A DNA stretch of 64,000 bases from Reticulitermes lucifugus (GCA_026260175.1 JAKCWW010000156.1:56504-120503), one strand, 5' to 3'. Shown: positions 50,598-63,420, numbered from the stretch's first letter. Notes: generated by a model from the sequence alone, not told the origin. Numbers and translations: made by a program.

Positions 50598-50937
50598 TAA
50601 GTTCCGCATTATTCCTTCACTTAATAGCCAATGCTTAGTGGAGAGAACACCTAAAAACACTCACTAGAAGCTTGCTTTTCATCAGGGGACTGCAGCCGTG
50701 ACTATGTACAGCACGAGACTGTAAATTTGTAAGTGAGAAAATAAGAAAGTACAAGCAAGCCCACCAACGCAATCAACTAAAGACAAAACTGTATGCCAAA
50801 TAAATTTTGTTTCTCGAACAGGCTGTAATTAGCCCACTTGTACACTTTGCGCCGTCAAAGCAACAGACAAGAAATAACCACTAGTACCTAGAACTTCGAT
50901 TTATGCGAGATTCAAAATTCACACAGCGGTTAATATG

Positions 50938-51072
50938 AAGACGTGACACCAAGTTGTCAGGTAGAAACTTACTGAAGTTTCGAAGGAACACGTTGCCTTG
51001 TAAGAGAGTTCCAGACAGCAGATTCCTCCTAAACGTCGGTGTGTTTCTACCAGATTACACGACGTCACATCA
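50938..51072. mobile_element. Foldback fragment with aaacgtcggt core
   Basis: Left gacgtgacaccaagttgtca, with ggtagaaac and gaagtttcgaagg; right cctcctaaacgtcggtgtgt, ttctaccagattacacgacg, tcacatc. The arms are diverged inverted copies. Related to 56310-56472. Confidence 0.6.
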
Positions 51073-52539
51073 CGAAAGACATCACTCTTCACTGTATATT
51101 ATATTTTCACACGAAATGGACTAAAACTGGCTGTTCAGAACTAAGAAGACACCTCAATTCAGAATAAGCCAGATGTTCCAGATTAATAGAAAAGCCCACG
51201 GTTAAGACAACACATGCTATACAAGAAATGATTGTAGTGTAGGTTCGGAAGTTTGTTTCTGCGTCTACCGTTATTGGGAACAACCAATTTATTATAGTGC
51301 CTTAGTATAGCAATAGCTTGCAGTAGCTTACTTAGAAAAATGAACTCTGAACTTAAATAGACAGCAAATATTACTGTCTCACAGAATGTGACACCGTGTG
51401 CGTCGATAAGTAAGTGCAGATATTTCGGAAGAAACTACTGGACTCATCTTCAGAGTACAGTCATCGCTGTGAGAACCTCATATATTGCATAGGCCTAAGT
51501 AGACAGCTTCTCCCCCCGTCTAGGTCCATTTTCAGCCCTGAGTAGACTATAACATAATACAAAAACGATGGACAGAACGCGTGACATCCGCCGTTTCTCA
51601 CGAATTGCTTTTGAACCAGTGGAGCCACTTCTTATCTTGCCACGTCTACCCTTGTGTATCCCTTCATAGCGACATAGGGCGCTGGAGAGACAGCTGCATG
51701 TGCAAATATAAAATTGCGGAAACTAGCAGAATTTTGTAAAAAATGCGTGTATTTTTTAAAAAAACCACAATGGCGACGTCGTTTCTATCCACCCACCTCC
51801 TTTTCAGTTTTTATCCCCTAATGATAAAGAATTTCTTATGGCGGCATATTTCATTTTGGCTCCTATCGATGCAATATAATCCCTACTTTACATGGAACTG
51901 AAATCGAAATTGTATAAGTTTCACAAAAAAGTCTCATTCTGCAAAATAAATGGTGCATAATATGAAATATGGAAGGCACGAAGATGTACAACCTTACTAT
52001 CCGAAACTGTTTTCGATATGACTTGCTTTTTAATGAAACACAAGGGAAAATAGATAGCATACAGTGAAATACCTGTAGGCTATTGCTGATTGATTTTGCA
52101 ACAATAGCCCTGCATCTGCAATATATTAACATCAACTCCAGAGAGATATGCAAAACAGGAAAGAACAAACTTGGAACATATTTTGTACTCCACGTTGGAG
52201 TGCAGCTTTATAAATATAGCCGGGCTGAATGTAACTAACCTCAACGGACTAGCCGATGCTTCCATTCTGCCTTGTAGCTAAATGTGTTTCTGAACAAAGG
52301 GCCGTAGCAGATGTAGACTGTGTCTTGTTCGCATACTCTGTTCTGATTATCTATGAGCACTTAAAATTGACCCTCTTCTACAGTAAATGATATAAAAAAA
52401 TTCAGGGCCTACCCAACGCAGAACAGAGACCGTGTCCATTTTAAAGCCCAAGATTTAATTATTTTAGGGCAATTGCCCGTGTTTTTTTAAGAGTCATACA
52501 GAACACATAAATGCACTGAGTCGTAAAATACAGAATTTG

Positions 52540-52710
52540 TTAATGGTGTGATGTGACTTTATGTCGTTGCGACTAGTTGCTAATGTTTCAAAAGATCGTA
52601 GTGTAACCATCTTCAAGGTCTTGAACTGATGGCTCTGAAGACGAAGAAACGTCGGCAAATACTCCTGCAAAGACACAACGTCATATCCCAGAAGACTTGA
52701 ATCTTCAATA
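52540..52710 (+). mobile_element. Diverged relative of the 39015 element
   Basis: Shares gctctgaagacgaagaaacg, then tcggcaaatactcctg and the 3' word cccagaagacttgaatcttc with 39015-39215. The stem part of the core is deleted. Confidence 0.55.
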
Positions 52711-53631
52711 TTTTAAATTGTGCATACCTTACAAAGTTCCTATGGAAGGGCTTTTCTCTTGCCTAATATTACAAAAGGGCCCACAGCCTATCCTTCCCTA
52801 TAGACTCGGCTGCTAATGAGCAGCGAGTGCCAAGCACCACCCCACTACGCTCTGATCTCTGTTATTTCAGAATTCCGCAAATTAAATTCCAGAACATTAA
52901 GTCTAAGGAAGGTCACTCTGATTCATACGCGGAATTGTGGAGTCATCTTCCTTTGTGTGCATTTCATGGTAACATCATTCATATGATACGACAAAATATA
53001 AAATCATAGTGCGTACGTTTTCCTTTGATACAAAGCATCGGCATTGTACATGTCCTCAGGAAGTAGAGCGGTTTGTAGATGGAGAAAAAATAGCGTGGCT
53101 TCTCTGAGAGCGGAATGTACTAACAGGACTTGCCGAGAAGAGACAATTTAGAGTTGCTATGGCGACCGAAAATTAATGTGCAAAACCGTGACACATATTA
53201 TAAAGGCAGAGCTGATAAACCTCCCTGCGGGATCTCACTGAACATGGTGTACTTACTGGAACGAGATTCAGTTAAAAATAGGAACCTGTTTTTGTTATAA
53301 TGCTCTATAAGGGATTCAAAATCCGACTGAATTAAACAGACATATTAGAAAGGAAACCTCCAATTTAGAGTTCAAAGAGTTTCCAAATTCCTCGCATTTC
53401 TTTACCTGAGGTTATTTATATTTAGTGCTGATAAATATATCTAGAGTGAGACAGCACACTGAAGAGTTACAATAAATGCAGTGATTGCTGCTCTTTTATC
53501 TTTATCTGCTATTCGGCTGTAGAAATCACTTTCTGCAAAAAATGCAGACATTTTTCTTTTGAATCTGTTTATTAGCATAAGAATAGGTAATTATAAAGTA
53601 TTTACTTCTAGACCAATCTCCATTCAATAGT

Positions 53632-54440
53632 CGCTAGTAAGGAGACTGTTCTAGAAATAAATGCTGGGGAAATAAGTACATGGTCACGTCTCGAGACCAC
53701 CATGCAGGAGAAAATCACAACATAAAGATAGGTAATAAATCCTCTGAAAGTGCGGAACAGTTCAAATGCTTGGAAAAAATCGCAACAGATCAAAATTCCA
53801 TTCATGAAAAAATTAAGAGCAAATTGAATTCAGGAAATGCTTGCTATCATTCGGTGCAGAATCCTTTGTCTTCCAGTTTGCTATCCAAAATTATAAAGCT
53901 TAAGATATGCAGAATTATTTAATTTTGCCTGTTGTTTTGTATGGGTGTGAAAACTGGTCTCTCACATTGAGGGAGGAATATAGGTTGAAGGTGTACGAGA
54001 ATAGGGTGCTGATGATGATATTTTGGCCTAAGAAAGGCAAGGTAACAGATGAATGGGGAAGACTACATAACGAGGAGCTGTATGATCTGTACTCATCACC
54101 AAATATTATTCGGGTGATCAAATATAGAAGAATGAGATGGGCGGGGCGTATGGCACGTATGAGAGACAGAAGAGGTGCTTACAGGGCTATGGTGAGGAGA
54201 CCTGAGAGAAAGATACCACTTGAAATACCTAGGCGTAAATGGGAAGGTAATATTAAAATGGATCTTCAAGACGTGGGATGAGGAGGCATGGCCTGGATTG
54301 ATCTGGCTCGGGATAGGGACAGGTGGCGGGCTCTCGTGAATGCGGTAATGAACCTTCGGGTTCCATAAAATGCGGGGAATTTCTTGACCAGCTGAGGACC
54401 TGTTAGGTTCTTAGGAAAGACTCTGCTGCATGAAGTTACT
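53632..54440 (+). mobile_element. 3' end of a non-LTR retrotransposon (LINE), broken
   Basis: C-terminal part of the reverse-transcriptase protein plus 3' UTR. Readable blocks: HNIKIGNKSSESAEQFKCL (frame from 53680), then a frameshift near 53900 and LPVVLYGCENWSLTLREEYR, LHNEELYDLYSSPNIIRVIK, RRMRWAGRMARMRDRRGAYR in the frame from 53907. An in-frame TGA at 54279-54281 interrupts the last part, which continues WIDLARDRDRWRALVNAVMN to TAA at 54366. These words are typical of the downstream region of arthropod LINE polyproteins. The reverse-transcriptase catalytic part is absent, so it is 5'-truncated. Family (Jockey, CR1 or RTE) not decided. Confidence 0.88.
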
Positions 54441-54704
54441 TAGTTAATTATAGAGCTATTGGAATATGAAGACAACAATGGCTAACTGAAGCGAAAGATG
54501 GAAACAATTCAGTGCAAGGTCTATAGTGACTGTCAGAAAATTAGCCTTTCATTTGTTTGAGACTGCTGCGTGTTGAAAAGACGCCTTTCTTTTAGCATCA
54601 AGTCTCTCAACACTCAAGTACTCAAGGGGCATTACTAATACTACCTATTGCGTTCAGTAAATATAACACGTTATTTTCAGTGGTAAAATAAAGGTAAATT
54701 TCAC

Positions 54705-54973
54705 CCTAAAACCGGCCATGAAGGCACAGAAGGGGAGTAGAGGTATAGCTCCACTCTTACTCTAATCTCGGCACTAGTTGCGGGGTGAGTAGTCAACGCC
54801 ACGTCCCTGCCGCTTTACCCCCGGGAACGAAACGGTAGCATTGTATAGGAGGATGAGTGGGCCCTAGGGCCGGTCTGGACGGGTCCGAAAAACCTCGACC
54901 TCACCTGGATTGGATCCCCGGACCGTCCAGCCCGTAGCAAGTCGCTGTACCGACTGAGCTATTCTGGCCCCCT
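54705..54973 (-). mobile_element. SINE-B copy, well preserved
   Basis: Read on the minus strand, the head is gggccagaatagctcagtcg with an intact A box, and the B box is ggggatccaatcc. The body follows the family order (gacccgtccagaccggccct, gggggtaaagcgg, tagtgccgagatta) and ends cttcatggccgg. The 3' end lies towards 54705. This copy shows the tRNA origin best. Confidence 0.88.
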
Positions 54974-56309
54974 TCAATGGTAAAGTGTACTTAGGAATAT
55001 GTATGAAAAAATCGATGTGTAATACATATTTATACCGTCGAAGTCGCTGTTTCCAAAAGAAAACATACCTGCAACATCTCCGGAGAGTGAACAGCCGAAA
55101 TTTTGATGAAATTCGTGACACATCTGTTTCGTATTCAGTGAGAATTCTGCGAGTTATGCATTCGTTGTCTCAGTTCCGTCTGTCAAGTGCAGCTTAACAA
55201 CAGGCTAAGCTCGTCATGTCCATGCACAAGTTCGTCCTCACATTCCACACACTGCAGCTAAACAATATCATAACAGCGTCACTATCACTTCATAAATCAC
55301 TTACAAACGTAAGACCGTAACGTGCACTGTCATCTAAGCAAGTCAGTCTGTTGGTTTATAAGTTGCTCATTTCAGGAATTGTGTCGAATCAAGTGGGATA
55401 TTGTAATACAATTGGGACCAATCGGCGGGGCCGTAAGGACCGGGGTCCATTTTGGTGTTCACCAGCCCTCATCTGGGGACAGAGAGGAACAATACCAAAT
55501 ATCTAATTTAAACAATCGATGCACAACTGGACTTCGGATTACCTCCTAAATGCAGGTCATATGCCTTGGGGTTCGACAGACTTTATTAGAAACATACTAA
55601 GTAGGGTTTCAATTCCCGGCCCATGCAACCTATATAATGAATACCCAAGGTTAAAGTCGCCAAGGCGTGAAGCAGACAACTCAGCTCCGTCTAATATCTA
55701 TGTTAAGGATACATAGAGCTCTACTGCGACTTCCCCCACACGGTTACATGTCATGGTGCTTAATTAAGCACAGGGTTAATTTCGGCAAGAGAATGACGAC
55801 AAATTAATAAATGAGGAGATGGAGAGAGAGAGAGAGACAACAAAATACAAATAAGAAGAATGAATTGATATAGTGCATCAGCTGAGAAGAGACAGAAACA
55901 GCAGAAGAGAAAGGGTCGTGGAAACTGCGGGGAAGGGATTTCCTGCACGAATTAGGGGCCTACTGATACATTGTACAACTATAAACTATTGTTCCCAATC
56001 CGCCCACCAAGCACCAACACCAAAAAAGTTTGACCGCTAACAATGGCTGCTCTTTTCATGGGCTATTCGAACCCTCTTTGTTGTCATACTTAGGAGCGCC
56101 ATTCCATGGCCTACTTCATCCATTATCTTACGTACAGCACGACACAAATTGGAGTACAGTTCTCTCCGTTTGTAAAGATCACAGTACAAGGAATAGCTGC
56201 AAATATACTGTTCCAAGGCATTAAGTTTAACAAACTAAAAGGGCAAGAGGGTTTCTTCTCGCTACAATTAGTCTCTTGTGAGATTTTAGGTCTCGCGCTG
56301 GTGACTATG

Positions 56310-56472
56310 ACGATTACTGCCTTCTGGGATGTGACGTCGTTTTGCGGCGAACGTTTCACCTCTAACTTGAGGCCTGCTATTTCCATCCTCGGTGTGCCTG
56401 AAAATTGACGCAGTATTATCCACCGAAACGTCAGCAATTAACTACCAGACTACACGGCATTTCACCACAGAA
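56310..56472. mobile_element. Foldback fragment with gaaacgtcag core
   Basis: Left tctgggatgtgacgtcgttt and gcgaacgtttcacc; right ccaccgaaacgtcagcaatt, taactaccagactacacggc, atttcacca. Same type as 50938-51072. Confidence 0.6.
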
Positions 56473-57296
56473 TTTGCAACTTGTCATGTGTTTGTTTTTG
56501 TGGTATACATGTTGATCTCAGTATTAAATTACACTCGTTACAATAAGACAAGCTCTGCTATGTCTAGCCACAAGAAAACTGCTTAAACTGTGTAAAGTGC
56601 GACAGCACCTGCGCTGGTATATGAATCAGAAAGATGAACTCCGACAAAAAAAATAACCACGGAGTAGTGCATTAAACTCGCTGCGGTCCTAAGTTATGTC
56701 AAAATTCAGAGCCCTCATTATAAAAAGAATCGGGTCTATACGTATCATTACAGTAGAAGGAACCATGTGAACAGAATGAACTGTACTTCCGTTGTGGTAG
56801 CAATAGGCTCAGACATTGAGGTTGATAAACCATAAATACAAACAACGACAACAACAATGCAGTCCTTAAATGGTCAGCACCATGTTTATATATCAAGAAC
56901 CATCTGCATGTCCTAGATACTAAGATAAAATTCACAGGCATTTTATTAGAAACTTTGCTGTAGAGTTCTAGTAGGCTAATTGGTAATTATTGTAACAAGA
57001 CAAAATTACATTCACGAAGTTGAAAAGCAGTTTAAACTTTACCTGCAAGTTTTATGTCTTGAGAAGGTAAAGATTAAAAATAATTTGGCTCGCTTTATGC
57101 GAAAGTAAATCTTGAACTCTTACACTGAAAGAAGAACAGAGATGCAGGGTCTTTGAGAGCAAGGGCTAGAGGAACATTTGAACATTTGGGACAGGAAGTA
57201 GCAGGAGGACGAAGAAAATGACACAGGCAGAAGCTCCACCGTTTTTACACTGCATAATACATAGTTAGAGTGATAAAATAAACTGTGAGATGAGCG

Positions 57297-57560
57297 AGAC
57301 ATGTAACATGCATGGCAGAGATGACAAAGGGAAGCAAAATTTTAGTCAGAAAACGTGAATGGAAGAGAATATTTTGGAGACTCGGGCATACACTGGATGA
57401 TGATATTAAAGTGAATCCAAAAGAAATAGAGTGTAAAGATTCGGACTGCGTTCACGTGGCTCGGAACAACAACCAATGGCATGTTTGTAGGTACACGGTA
57501 GTCGTAATGGGCGTCTGATTTCCATACAAGGTGGCAAATTTCTTGGCAGGGTGAACGACC
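57297..57560 (+). mobile_element. Diverged LINE 3'-end fragment
   Basis: gagatgagcgagacatgtaa followed by catggcagagatgac reads like RRMRWAGHVARM. Further on, gacggtagtcgtaatg-type words and ggtggcaaatttcttggcag match the family's end. Strongly diverged. Confidence 0.55.
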
Positions 57561-59914
57561 ATTCTCTTTCCCAGAAGAAGACAGGTCCATGGAGTTAGTT
57601 TTTCTCGTATCCCAGCATGCATATTGAATATAAACCCAGAATTTTGCTTTGGTATTGCAAGGTACCTTACGTAGTTTGATTTTACAGCCGTTATATATCG
57701 TTAAAAGAATTTTGCACTGACAGAAGAGAGAAATGACGTGTATAAGGAGAAAGTAAGGGACAACTCACAAAGAAAGCGTAGAAATGATCGTAACACTGAT
57801 CCTCGATCAACAGTTTTCTGAATAATCGTGAACAGTGAATACCTTTTCCACTAAGTGAATGAATTATAAGCAATGCCCGAAGATGATATGGAGGTACGTC
57901 TTATTTCAATATGTTATTCTTTTGACGTATAGAAAATAAGCTTCAAAATAACTTACCCGTCAAGAACGCTGTGGCAATAAAAACGTATACAGCAGGAGAA
58001 AGACTGTCAAAGCCACTACAAACGATATTGCAGTGCCTCGCTTCTCTTCGCAAAATCGAAGACTGCTGTTAGGGTATTAAGTCTGTTGTATTTGACAGGA
58101 AACCGATAGCAATGTGCAATACATCTTAAACGTACCTGGAATTAATATATATTCACTGCAACATCACATCGTCATTATACATTCTCCTCTCAGTTTGTCT
58201 GAAGTTGACTTTTAGAGAGAGAGGGAGAGAGAAAAGAGGAGGAAATGGAATATTTATTTTACGAAAATACTGATCTGAGGAAAGCGATACTTCAACAATG
58301 AAATTTGTCGTTTTCCTTTACAGACCAAAGTACCTTGCACTAAATTAATTAGACATTTTTTTTACTTTCAAAATGTTACACAGTTTTACGGTACCCGTGT
58401 AAATGTAATTTTATTTATTCCCATGAGGAAAGTACGGCCTCCCCTCAGCCGATTTTCACAAAACTCGCCAATGTCGAACAGCATACGTGCAGGCAACTTA
58501 CATCACATTTTAACAAACTCGGATAATGAACGTGAAAAACAGGAATAGAAGTTCATTTATGCCTTTAGTAAAAAGTGTGGCTTCCAATGCGCCAATTTTA
58601 ACGGAACTCAAAATATCTCAATACATGTACATGGGCACCTCATGCTTCAAATTTTACCCACACTGGATTAAAGAATAATTATATATTAAATATATTATAA
58701 ATAAATTAATTAATTTAAAAAATATGAGTAGAATTTCATTTCCTTCCTTACGTAAAGTGTATGTTTCACTGCATCGATTTTGACGAAACTCTTAATTCGT
58801 CATGCCGAATCTCGCCCAAATCGGTGAAGAAATACGGACTGTAAGGCATAAAATCATTTAGGCCCGTAAGTAAAGTGTCACTCACTGAGCTGATTTTTGC
58901 GAAACTCACGCTTGCTTTACGATTTTTTAAAGATCTGCTACACGAAGTTTAATGAAAATCCGCTGTTACTTGTAACAGACGGACAGACAGAAGGAAGGAT
59001 GTGGTCTCTACATAAGGCGTCTTTACTTCCTAAAGAACACTTAAAATACGAGTATATGTCTATCTGCATCTTTATCTTCCAAACTGAGTAAAAGGGTGCT
59101 ACTAAAGCTGTTCGTCTGCTTTAGAGCTGTCAAGTTTGTAGACCTAAGTTTATTTAACGACGCTTTCAGTAGCTCGCGCTATATAGCGCCGAATAATACG
59201 GTGATTAGTGAAAAAAATTTAGAAAGGTTGTGGAAGGATGCAGTCGTGTGCTAATTCAGTTCATTCTTACTTGGAAAGGTAATCGGACATTTACTGGCGG
59301 TGGTGCTAGGCCTTTAACTACGAGTATTGCCCAACCAACCACTGGAGGATCAAGTATCCACTGTATATTCTGCAGTCAGAAGTTTTATGGCTCGATGCCT
59401 GCGTATGCTTGCACAGGACAGCGTATAATGTGACCGCACAGCTCAACAGAACAGCCTTGAGTATTATGGGAATAGGCCCTTCCAGTCGAAGTGCAAATAA
59501 AGATTCTGCCGGGTCTGCAGAGACAACAAGGACAGAAGCGAATGTCGGACTCTTTCATTTGACGGAGGAGGCGTTCCTTTTACTCTGCTTTTTCCAGGTT
59601 TTTCTGAATTCTGAGAAACACTCTGCAGGATTTTTAAAAGTCTAGAGCTGTTTTGACAGCAAGCACTTTAATTTGCAAAATAAACTACCAAGTGAATTAA
59701 AATAGTTGGAAAATAAAAGAGATAATTTCGAACATATATTATATGACTACTCAAGTTTCGATGAGTATCTAACACTTGTTACAGTTTTGTCTATCGTAAC
59801 TTCTACACAATATCTGCTGTTACTTGTAGACGCATTCCATTTCGCATATTTCCGTAAGCAGATCCTAATTATCTGGATATTTGATATTTACAAGACTATC
59901 GTTAATTCCATGAT
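57561..59914. other. Intron sequence, no gene seen
   Basis: A+T-rich. A short tttatttaacgacgctttca word near 59149 is shared with 39552 and 42003, and acagacggacagacag near 58976 recalls R2-type heads. Confidence 0.55.
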
Positions 59915-60242
59915 TTTATGCTTCCGCCGCGATGTTGATAATATCTGCGATATTCTGGGATATTACGCGGCGTCGTGTGGTAATTGTTTACCGACGTTTC
60001 GGGACAACGTATCGGTCCTATCTTCAAGGGTCAAGAGTCTCGGATTCTTTACCCTTGAAGATGGGACCGATAATTTTCCCGAAACGTCGGTAGACTCTTG
60101 ACCCTTGAAGATGGGACCGATACGTTTTCCCGAAACGTCGGTAGACTCTTGACCCTCGGAGATGGGACCGATACATTGTCCCGAAACGTCGGTAAACAAT
60201 TACCACACGACGCTGCGTAATATCCCAGAAGAGCGCAGATCT
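59915..60242. mobile_element. Foldback element FB-5 with tandem motif triplication
   Basis: Left boundary gcttccgccgcgat, left arm tattctgggatattacgcgg...gtaattgtttaccgacgttt, and the complementary right arm ending gaagagcgcagatc. Three direct copies of a 50-51-bp module start at 60051, 60101 and 60152. Each has a stem and ccgaaacgtcggta. Confidence 0.9.
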
Positions 60243-61069
60243 TATTGTTATTCCCGTTCCTTAGACTATATTCCAAGTTTCCAGAATCAAAATAATACCT
60301 GGGGTTCAGAATGACGAAACAGGGTGACTTACAGCAATCAGTAGGGCGACTGGTGGCGATGAGCTAGACTTCTGAGGCTGATTCTAAAACGCAATTGACT
60401 ACAATTTGCGCCAACTAGGGTTGTAGTAAGCAGTGTATTGTCCCGTGACACTGAGCAGATTTTGTGGGTCTTAAGACTGAAATATGGAATTCGTACCATA
60501 AACATCAGCCAGCCGATTTTGATTATCTGATTCTCAACAACATGCCAATGTCTTCATTCTAATCTTCCCCGTCTCCCGGTGTGAACTAATTAGGTGGTTA
60601 ACATCACGACAAGGGAAAATAGAAAAAAATAACATAAGCAACCGCGCGAAACGTTTTGATGTGATAAAGAAGAAACATTCAATTCTAAAACACATCTAGT
60701 GGCTGAGAGGCCTGCGAGTGACATTAAAGGCACGAGGCTTCCGTATTATAATTCGGAAACCTAGCATGATTTTTAGGACTCACTAAATTTGGTTTCGTAG
60801 CTCGCTTACCAACGCAACCAATTACCAACATACAGCTTGTTGCGGCTACATACGTAACCTCGTGCAGAATTCGGTATTGTTCACCGCTTATTAAACAACG
60901 TCTCATCATCCGTAGTGGTTAGTTAACGCAGAGTGTAGTAAGAAGTTAGGTTACGTTCAGAAAATACAAAAGAATGTTTAACGAAATAGCAATGACCTCT
61001 TTCAAAATACTACACAGAATTTGATCGCAGGCACTGAGAAACCCACGATATGCTAATCAGGATAGCTAG

Positions 61070-61150
61070 GGGCCTGATCGAGATTCAAACTGCGTACTGT
61101 TCGAATGCGGGTCAGGAACAGGACCACTAAGCTAACCTATTCGGTCGGTG
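61070..61150 (-). repeat. Possible tRNA-like SINE head
   Basis: On the minus strand: aataggttagcttagtggtc, then cattcgaacagtacgcag. Pol III box-like words only. Similar fragments lie near 22020-22065 and 47770-47845. Confidence 0.3.
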
Positions 61151-61902
61151 GCTTGCCGTATAGCTAGAGACATAACGCACCTAATGAGTTCAAGTCAAGC
61201 CTTTTCCCAAAGCGGTCGTTCATCGAGCAGAAGCTCCATAAATGATCCTCACTTTCTCCACCGCCCAGAAGAGAGACTTACCGATGCTGTCTACGAAGAA
61301 AACACCTGGGTTCACAGTTTTCACGGCGCCTTGGATCCACCAGGGTGGAATAAAGAGGGGTCTTTAGAGACGAGACTGCCAACCCATTTCCTGTTCCATT
61401 AATGGGACCAGCAGTGGACGCATTCAGAAAGCCACAAACAGGCTTCCATACAAAAAAAACAGCTTTCAATGACGTAACAATGGAGCAATTTATTACTGCG
61501 CTTTTTTTAAAGTGCCCTCCGCCGGCAGGTGCTTCAAATTAGTATTACAGCTTTTTATGCTTTCCTGCGCAAGAAATGAAAGCACAATGGGAAATTTGTT
61601 TTATTCATGTGGGCCGCCCCCGTAAATTCATCTCCAAAAATGTAGCATGGCCCAGAACAAAGTACACCACAATAATTTACACTGCTATTGTCTTAGGGCT
61701 TCCAGCAAATCGTTGATTTGATTAGGCGGAATATTCGGACGCTCTTCCAGTTAAGATTCTGACTGCTAGAGGAACATATGTTTCGGTAGTGGCGTAGTCT
61801 CCGCACCCAGTGTAGAATTTAGAGGAGATACCACCAACACTCCGTCGTCAATTCCTCGTTGATAGGCTTTTTAACTGGCGTATTTCCAACTTATACTTTC
61901 AG

Positions 61903-62127
61903 GTTACGCAGGCAAGACGTGCCAAGAAGAAACAGACCCGTGCGCCTCGTCGCCATGTCAGAATGGGGGCACATGCGCACGCAACGGGACACAATTTCGC
62001 TGTGACTGTGGTCCCGGGTTCGGCGGACCCCTGTGTCAACACAACCTGAACGAGTGCGTGTCATCACCATGCGTCCATGGAATCTGCGTGGACCAGCAAG
62101 ACGGCTATCGCTGCTTTTGCCAGCCAG
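61903..62127 (+). CDS. Exon of EGF-repeat protein: EGF 2 end, EGF 3 and most of EGF 4
   Basis: Acceptor aacttatactttcag, donor ccag|gtcagt; phase 1 to phase 1. GYAGKTC ends EGF 2. EGF 3 runs from DPCASSPCQNGGTC to GPGFGGPLC. EGF 4 runs from NECVSSPCVHGICVD to RCFCQP and is finished by the next exon (GFAGQHC). EGF 3 shows the O-fucose consensus C-x4-(S/T)-C (CQNGGTC). EGF 3 and EGF 4 show the O-glucose consensus C-x-S-x-P-C (CASSPC, CVSSPC). EGF 4 has a short C2-C3 loop (VHGI) and lacks the O-fucose site. These are sites known from Notch and its ligands and point to an extracellular adhesion or signalling role. Confidence 0.97.
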
Positions 62128-62415
62128 GTCAGTCATTGGTTATAACACATTTTATCCCTGTTTCAGGCTCAAAATATTGTATACTTTATGTCCAATGTGA
62201 AATGCCCTTTTAATTATGTGAATTGAAGGATTTGAACAGAGGCGGTCGGAGTCTGTCTGAAGGTAACATTCCAGTGTTTGAATGCAGAGCCTGAGGAAAA
62301 CAACAGAAACTCCCAGTCATGATACACGGTCATCCTCCCGATGTATTTCATTAGCTGTCAAACCGAATAACTTCGTCAAAATACGTGAAATAACCGAACT
62401 TCTGTGGTGTAACAG

Positions 62416-62558
62416 GATTCGCCGGCCAGCACTGTGAATACGAGTACAACGAGTGCGAGTCTTCGCCTTGTATCAATGGTGGGACGTGCATGGATCACAT
62501 CGGCAGTTACACGTGCATCTGTGGCAGAGGCTACACGGGCAAGCGCTGTCACGTCAAG
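62416..62558 (+). CDS. Exon of EGF-repeat protein: EGF 4 end and EGF 5 (calcium-binding type)
   Basis: Acceptor ggtgtaacag, donor aag|gtaggc; phase 1 to 0, after a short intron of 288 bp. GFAGQHC ends EGF 4. EGF 5 reads [18 protein letters not shown], then [20 protein letters not shown] at the front and C-x-D-x4-Y in the middle fit the calcium-binding EGF consensus. The module has all three Notch-type glycan sites: CESSPC (O-glucose), CINGGTC (O-fucose) and C-x2-G-Y-T-G-x2-C (O-GlcNAc). This is the most standard module of the chain. Confidence 0.97.
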
Positions 62559-62934
62559 GTAGGCCGCCTGCAGTGCGTTGTTAATGCTTACACCCAGTTG
62601 TCACGAAGTTCAGTCACTGAAGATTCAAAACATAAATTATGTTGCTGACATACTTTAACATTTCAAAGTACCACACCATGTAAAGTCATTATGAATTCAA
62701 ATTTTATAACATTTAAAACTTTCGCACCGACGTAATTCAATATGGATCCATTTTATTGTTCACAAAGCCATCAGCTGTAAATATTTCAAGTACATACAGC
62801 CAAGAATTATTCTCATTTATTTCATTATATATTCAATAAGCAAAAAAGTTTTTTTTTTGGAAATAAAGTTACAGATCTTAATCACATCCATATTTGGTCA
62901 TGTGTATATAAACACTCCCCGACTTACGCAGTAG

Positions 62935-63225
62935 TTACGTTCCGGAAATTCCGGCGCAAGTCGGATTTTGCGCCAGTCGGAACTGAGTGTGCATAGTCAT
63001 ATATGTATGTATATATGTATACGTATATAAAAGGGAGTTCAGTTGAAAGCCAAATTCCAGCACACTGGAACTTGATCGGCCGCAGCGTGACCGCCCCCCG
63101 CCTGTGTTATCGCCACCTTCGTTTCATTGGGCTTTTCATTCTCGCAAGGAAAAAATCGTCGCACGTTTAAAAAATGTCACTATTTCATTTTTTACTTTTC
63201 TTCAGTCGGGGAATGTTTGTGTGTA
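62935..63225. repeat. Possible small inverted-repeat element
   Basis: actccccgacttacg near 62936 and its inverse cagtcggggaatg near 63205-63217 could be terminal inverted repeats. Inside, ggcgcaagtcggattttgcg + cc forms a hairpin, and tatatgtatgtatatatgta is a microsatellite. Within the intron between the exons at 62416 and 63421. Confidence 0.4.
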
Positions 63226-63420
63226 GATCACTTTGTGCGGCACACTGCGATTCTTTTTCAATACATTTTATAAAAGCTTTACTTGAACTCCAAGTAATGT
63301 ACGGGTTATATTAGCTAATTACAGCTATAAAAGCAACGCTAAATTCGCCCTACAACACAGACTTCCAGCACCAAATTTCATCGAAATACGCTGAGTCTTT
63401 TTGTGGCTTCCTGTTAACAG

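Larger units (their letters stand above)
49126..53631. other. Intron sequence, mostly unannotated
   Basis: Contains the (at)n run, the foldback at 50938 and the fragment at 52540; otherwise no recognisable feature. Confidence 0.55.

Noticed and set aside
54864-54973. Possible true tRNA gene (A box tagctcagtcgg, B box like ggatccaatcc)
   Set aside because: Anticodon arm and acceptor stem do not close, and it continues into the SINE-B body; a tRNA-derived SINE, as for the other tRNA-like heads.
59706-60101. Plus-strand open frame of 131 codons, and minus-strand frames with repeated TDVSGK/GPIFKGQES words
   Set aside because: They are translations of the FB-5 foldback and its tandem modules, not protein repeats.
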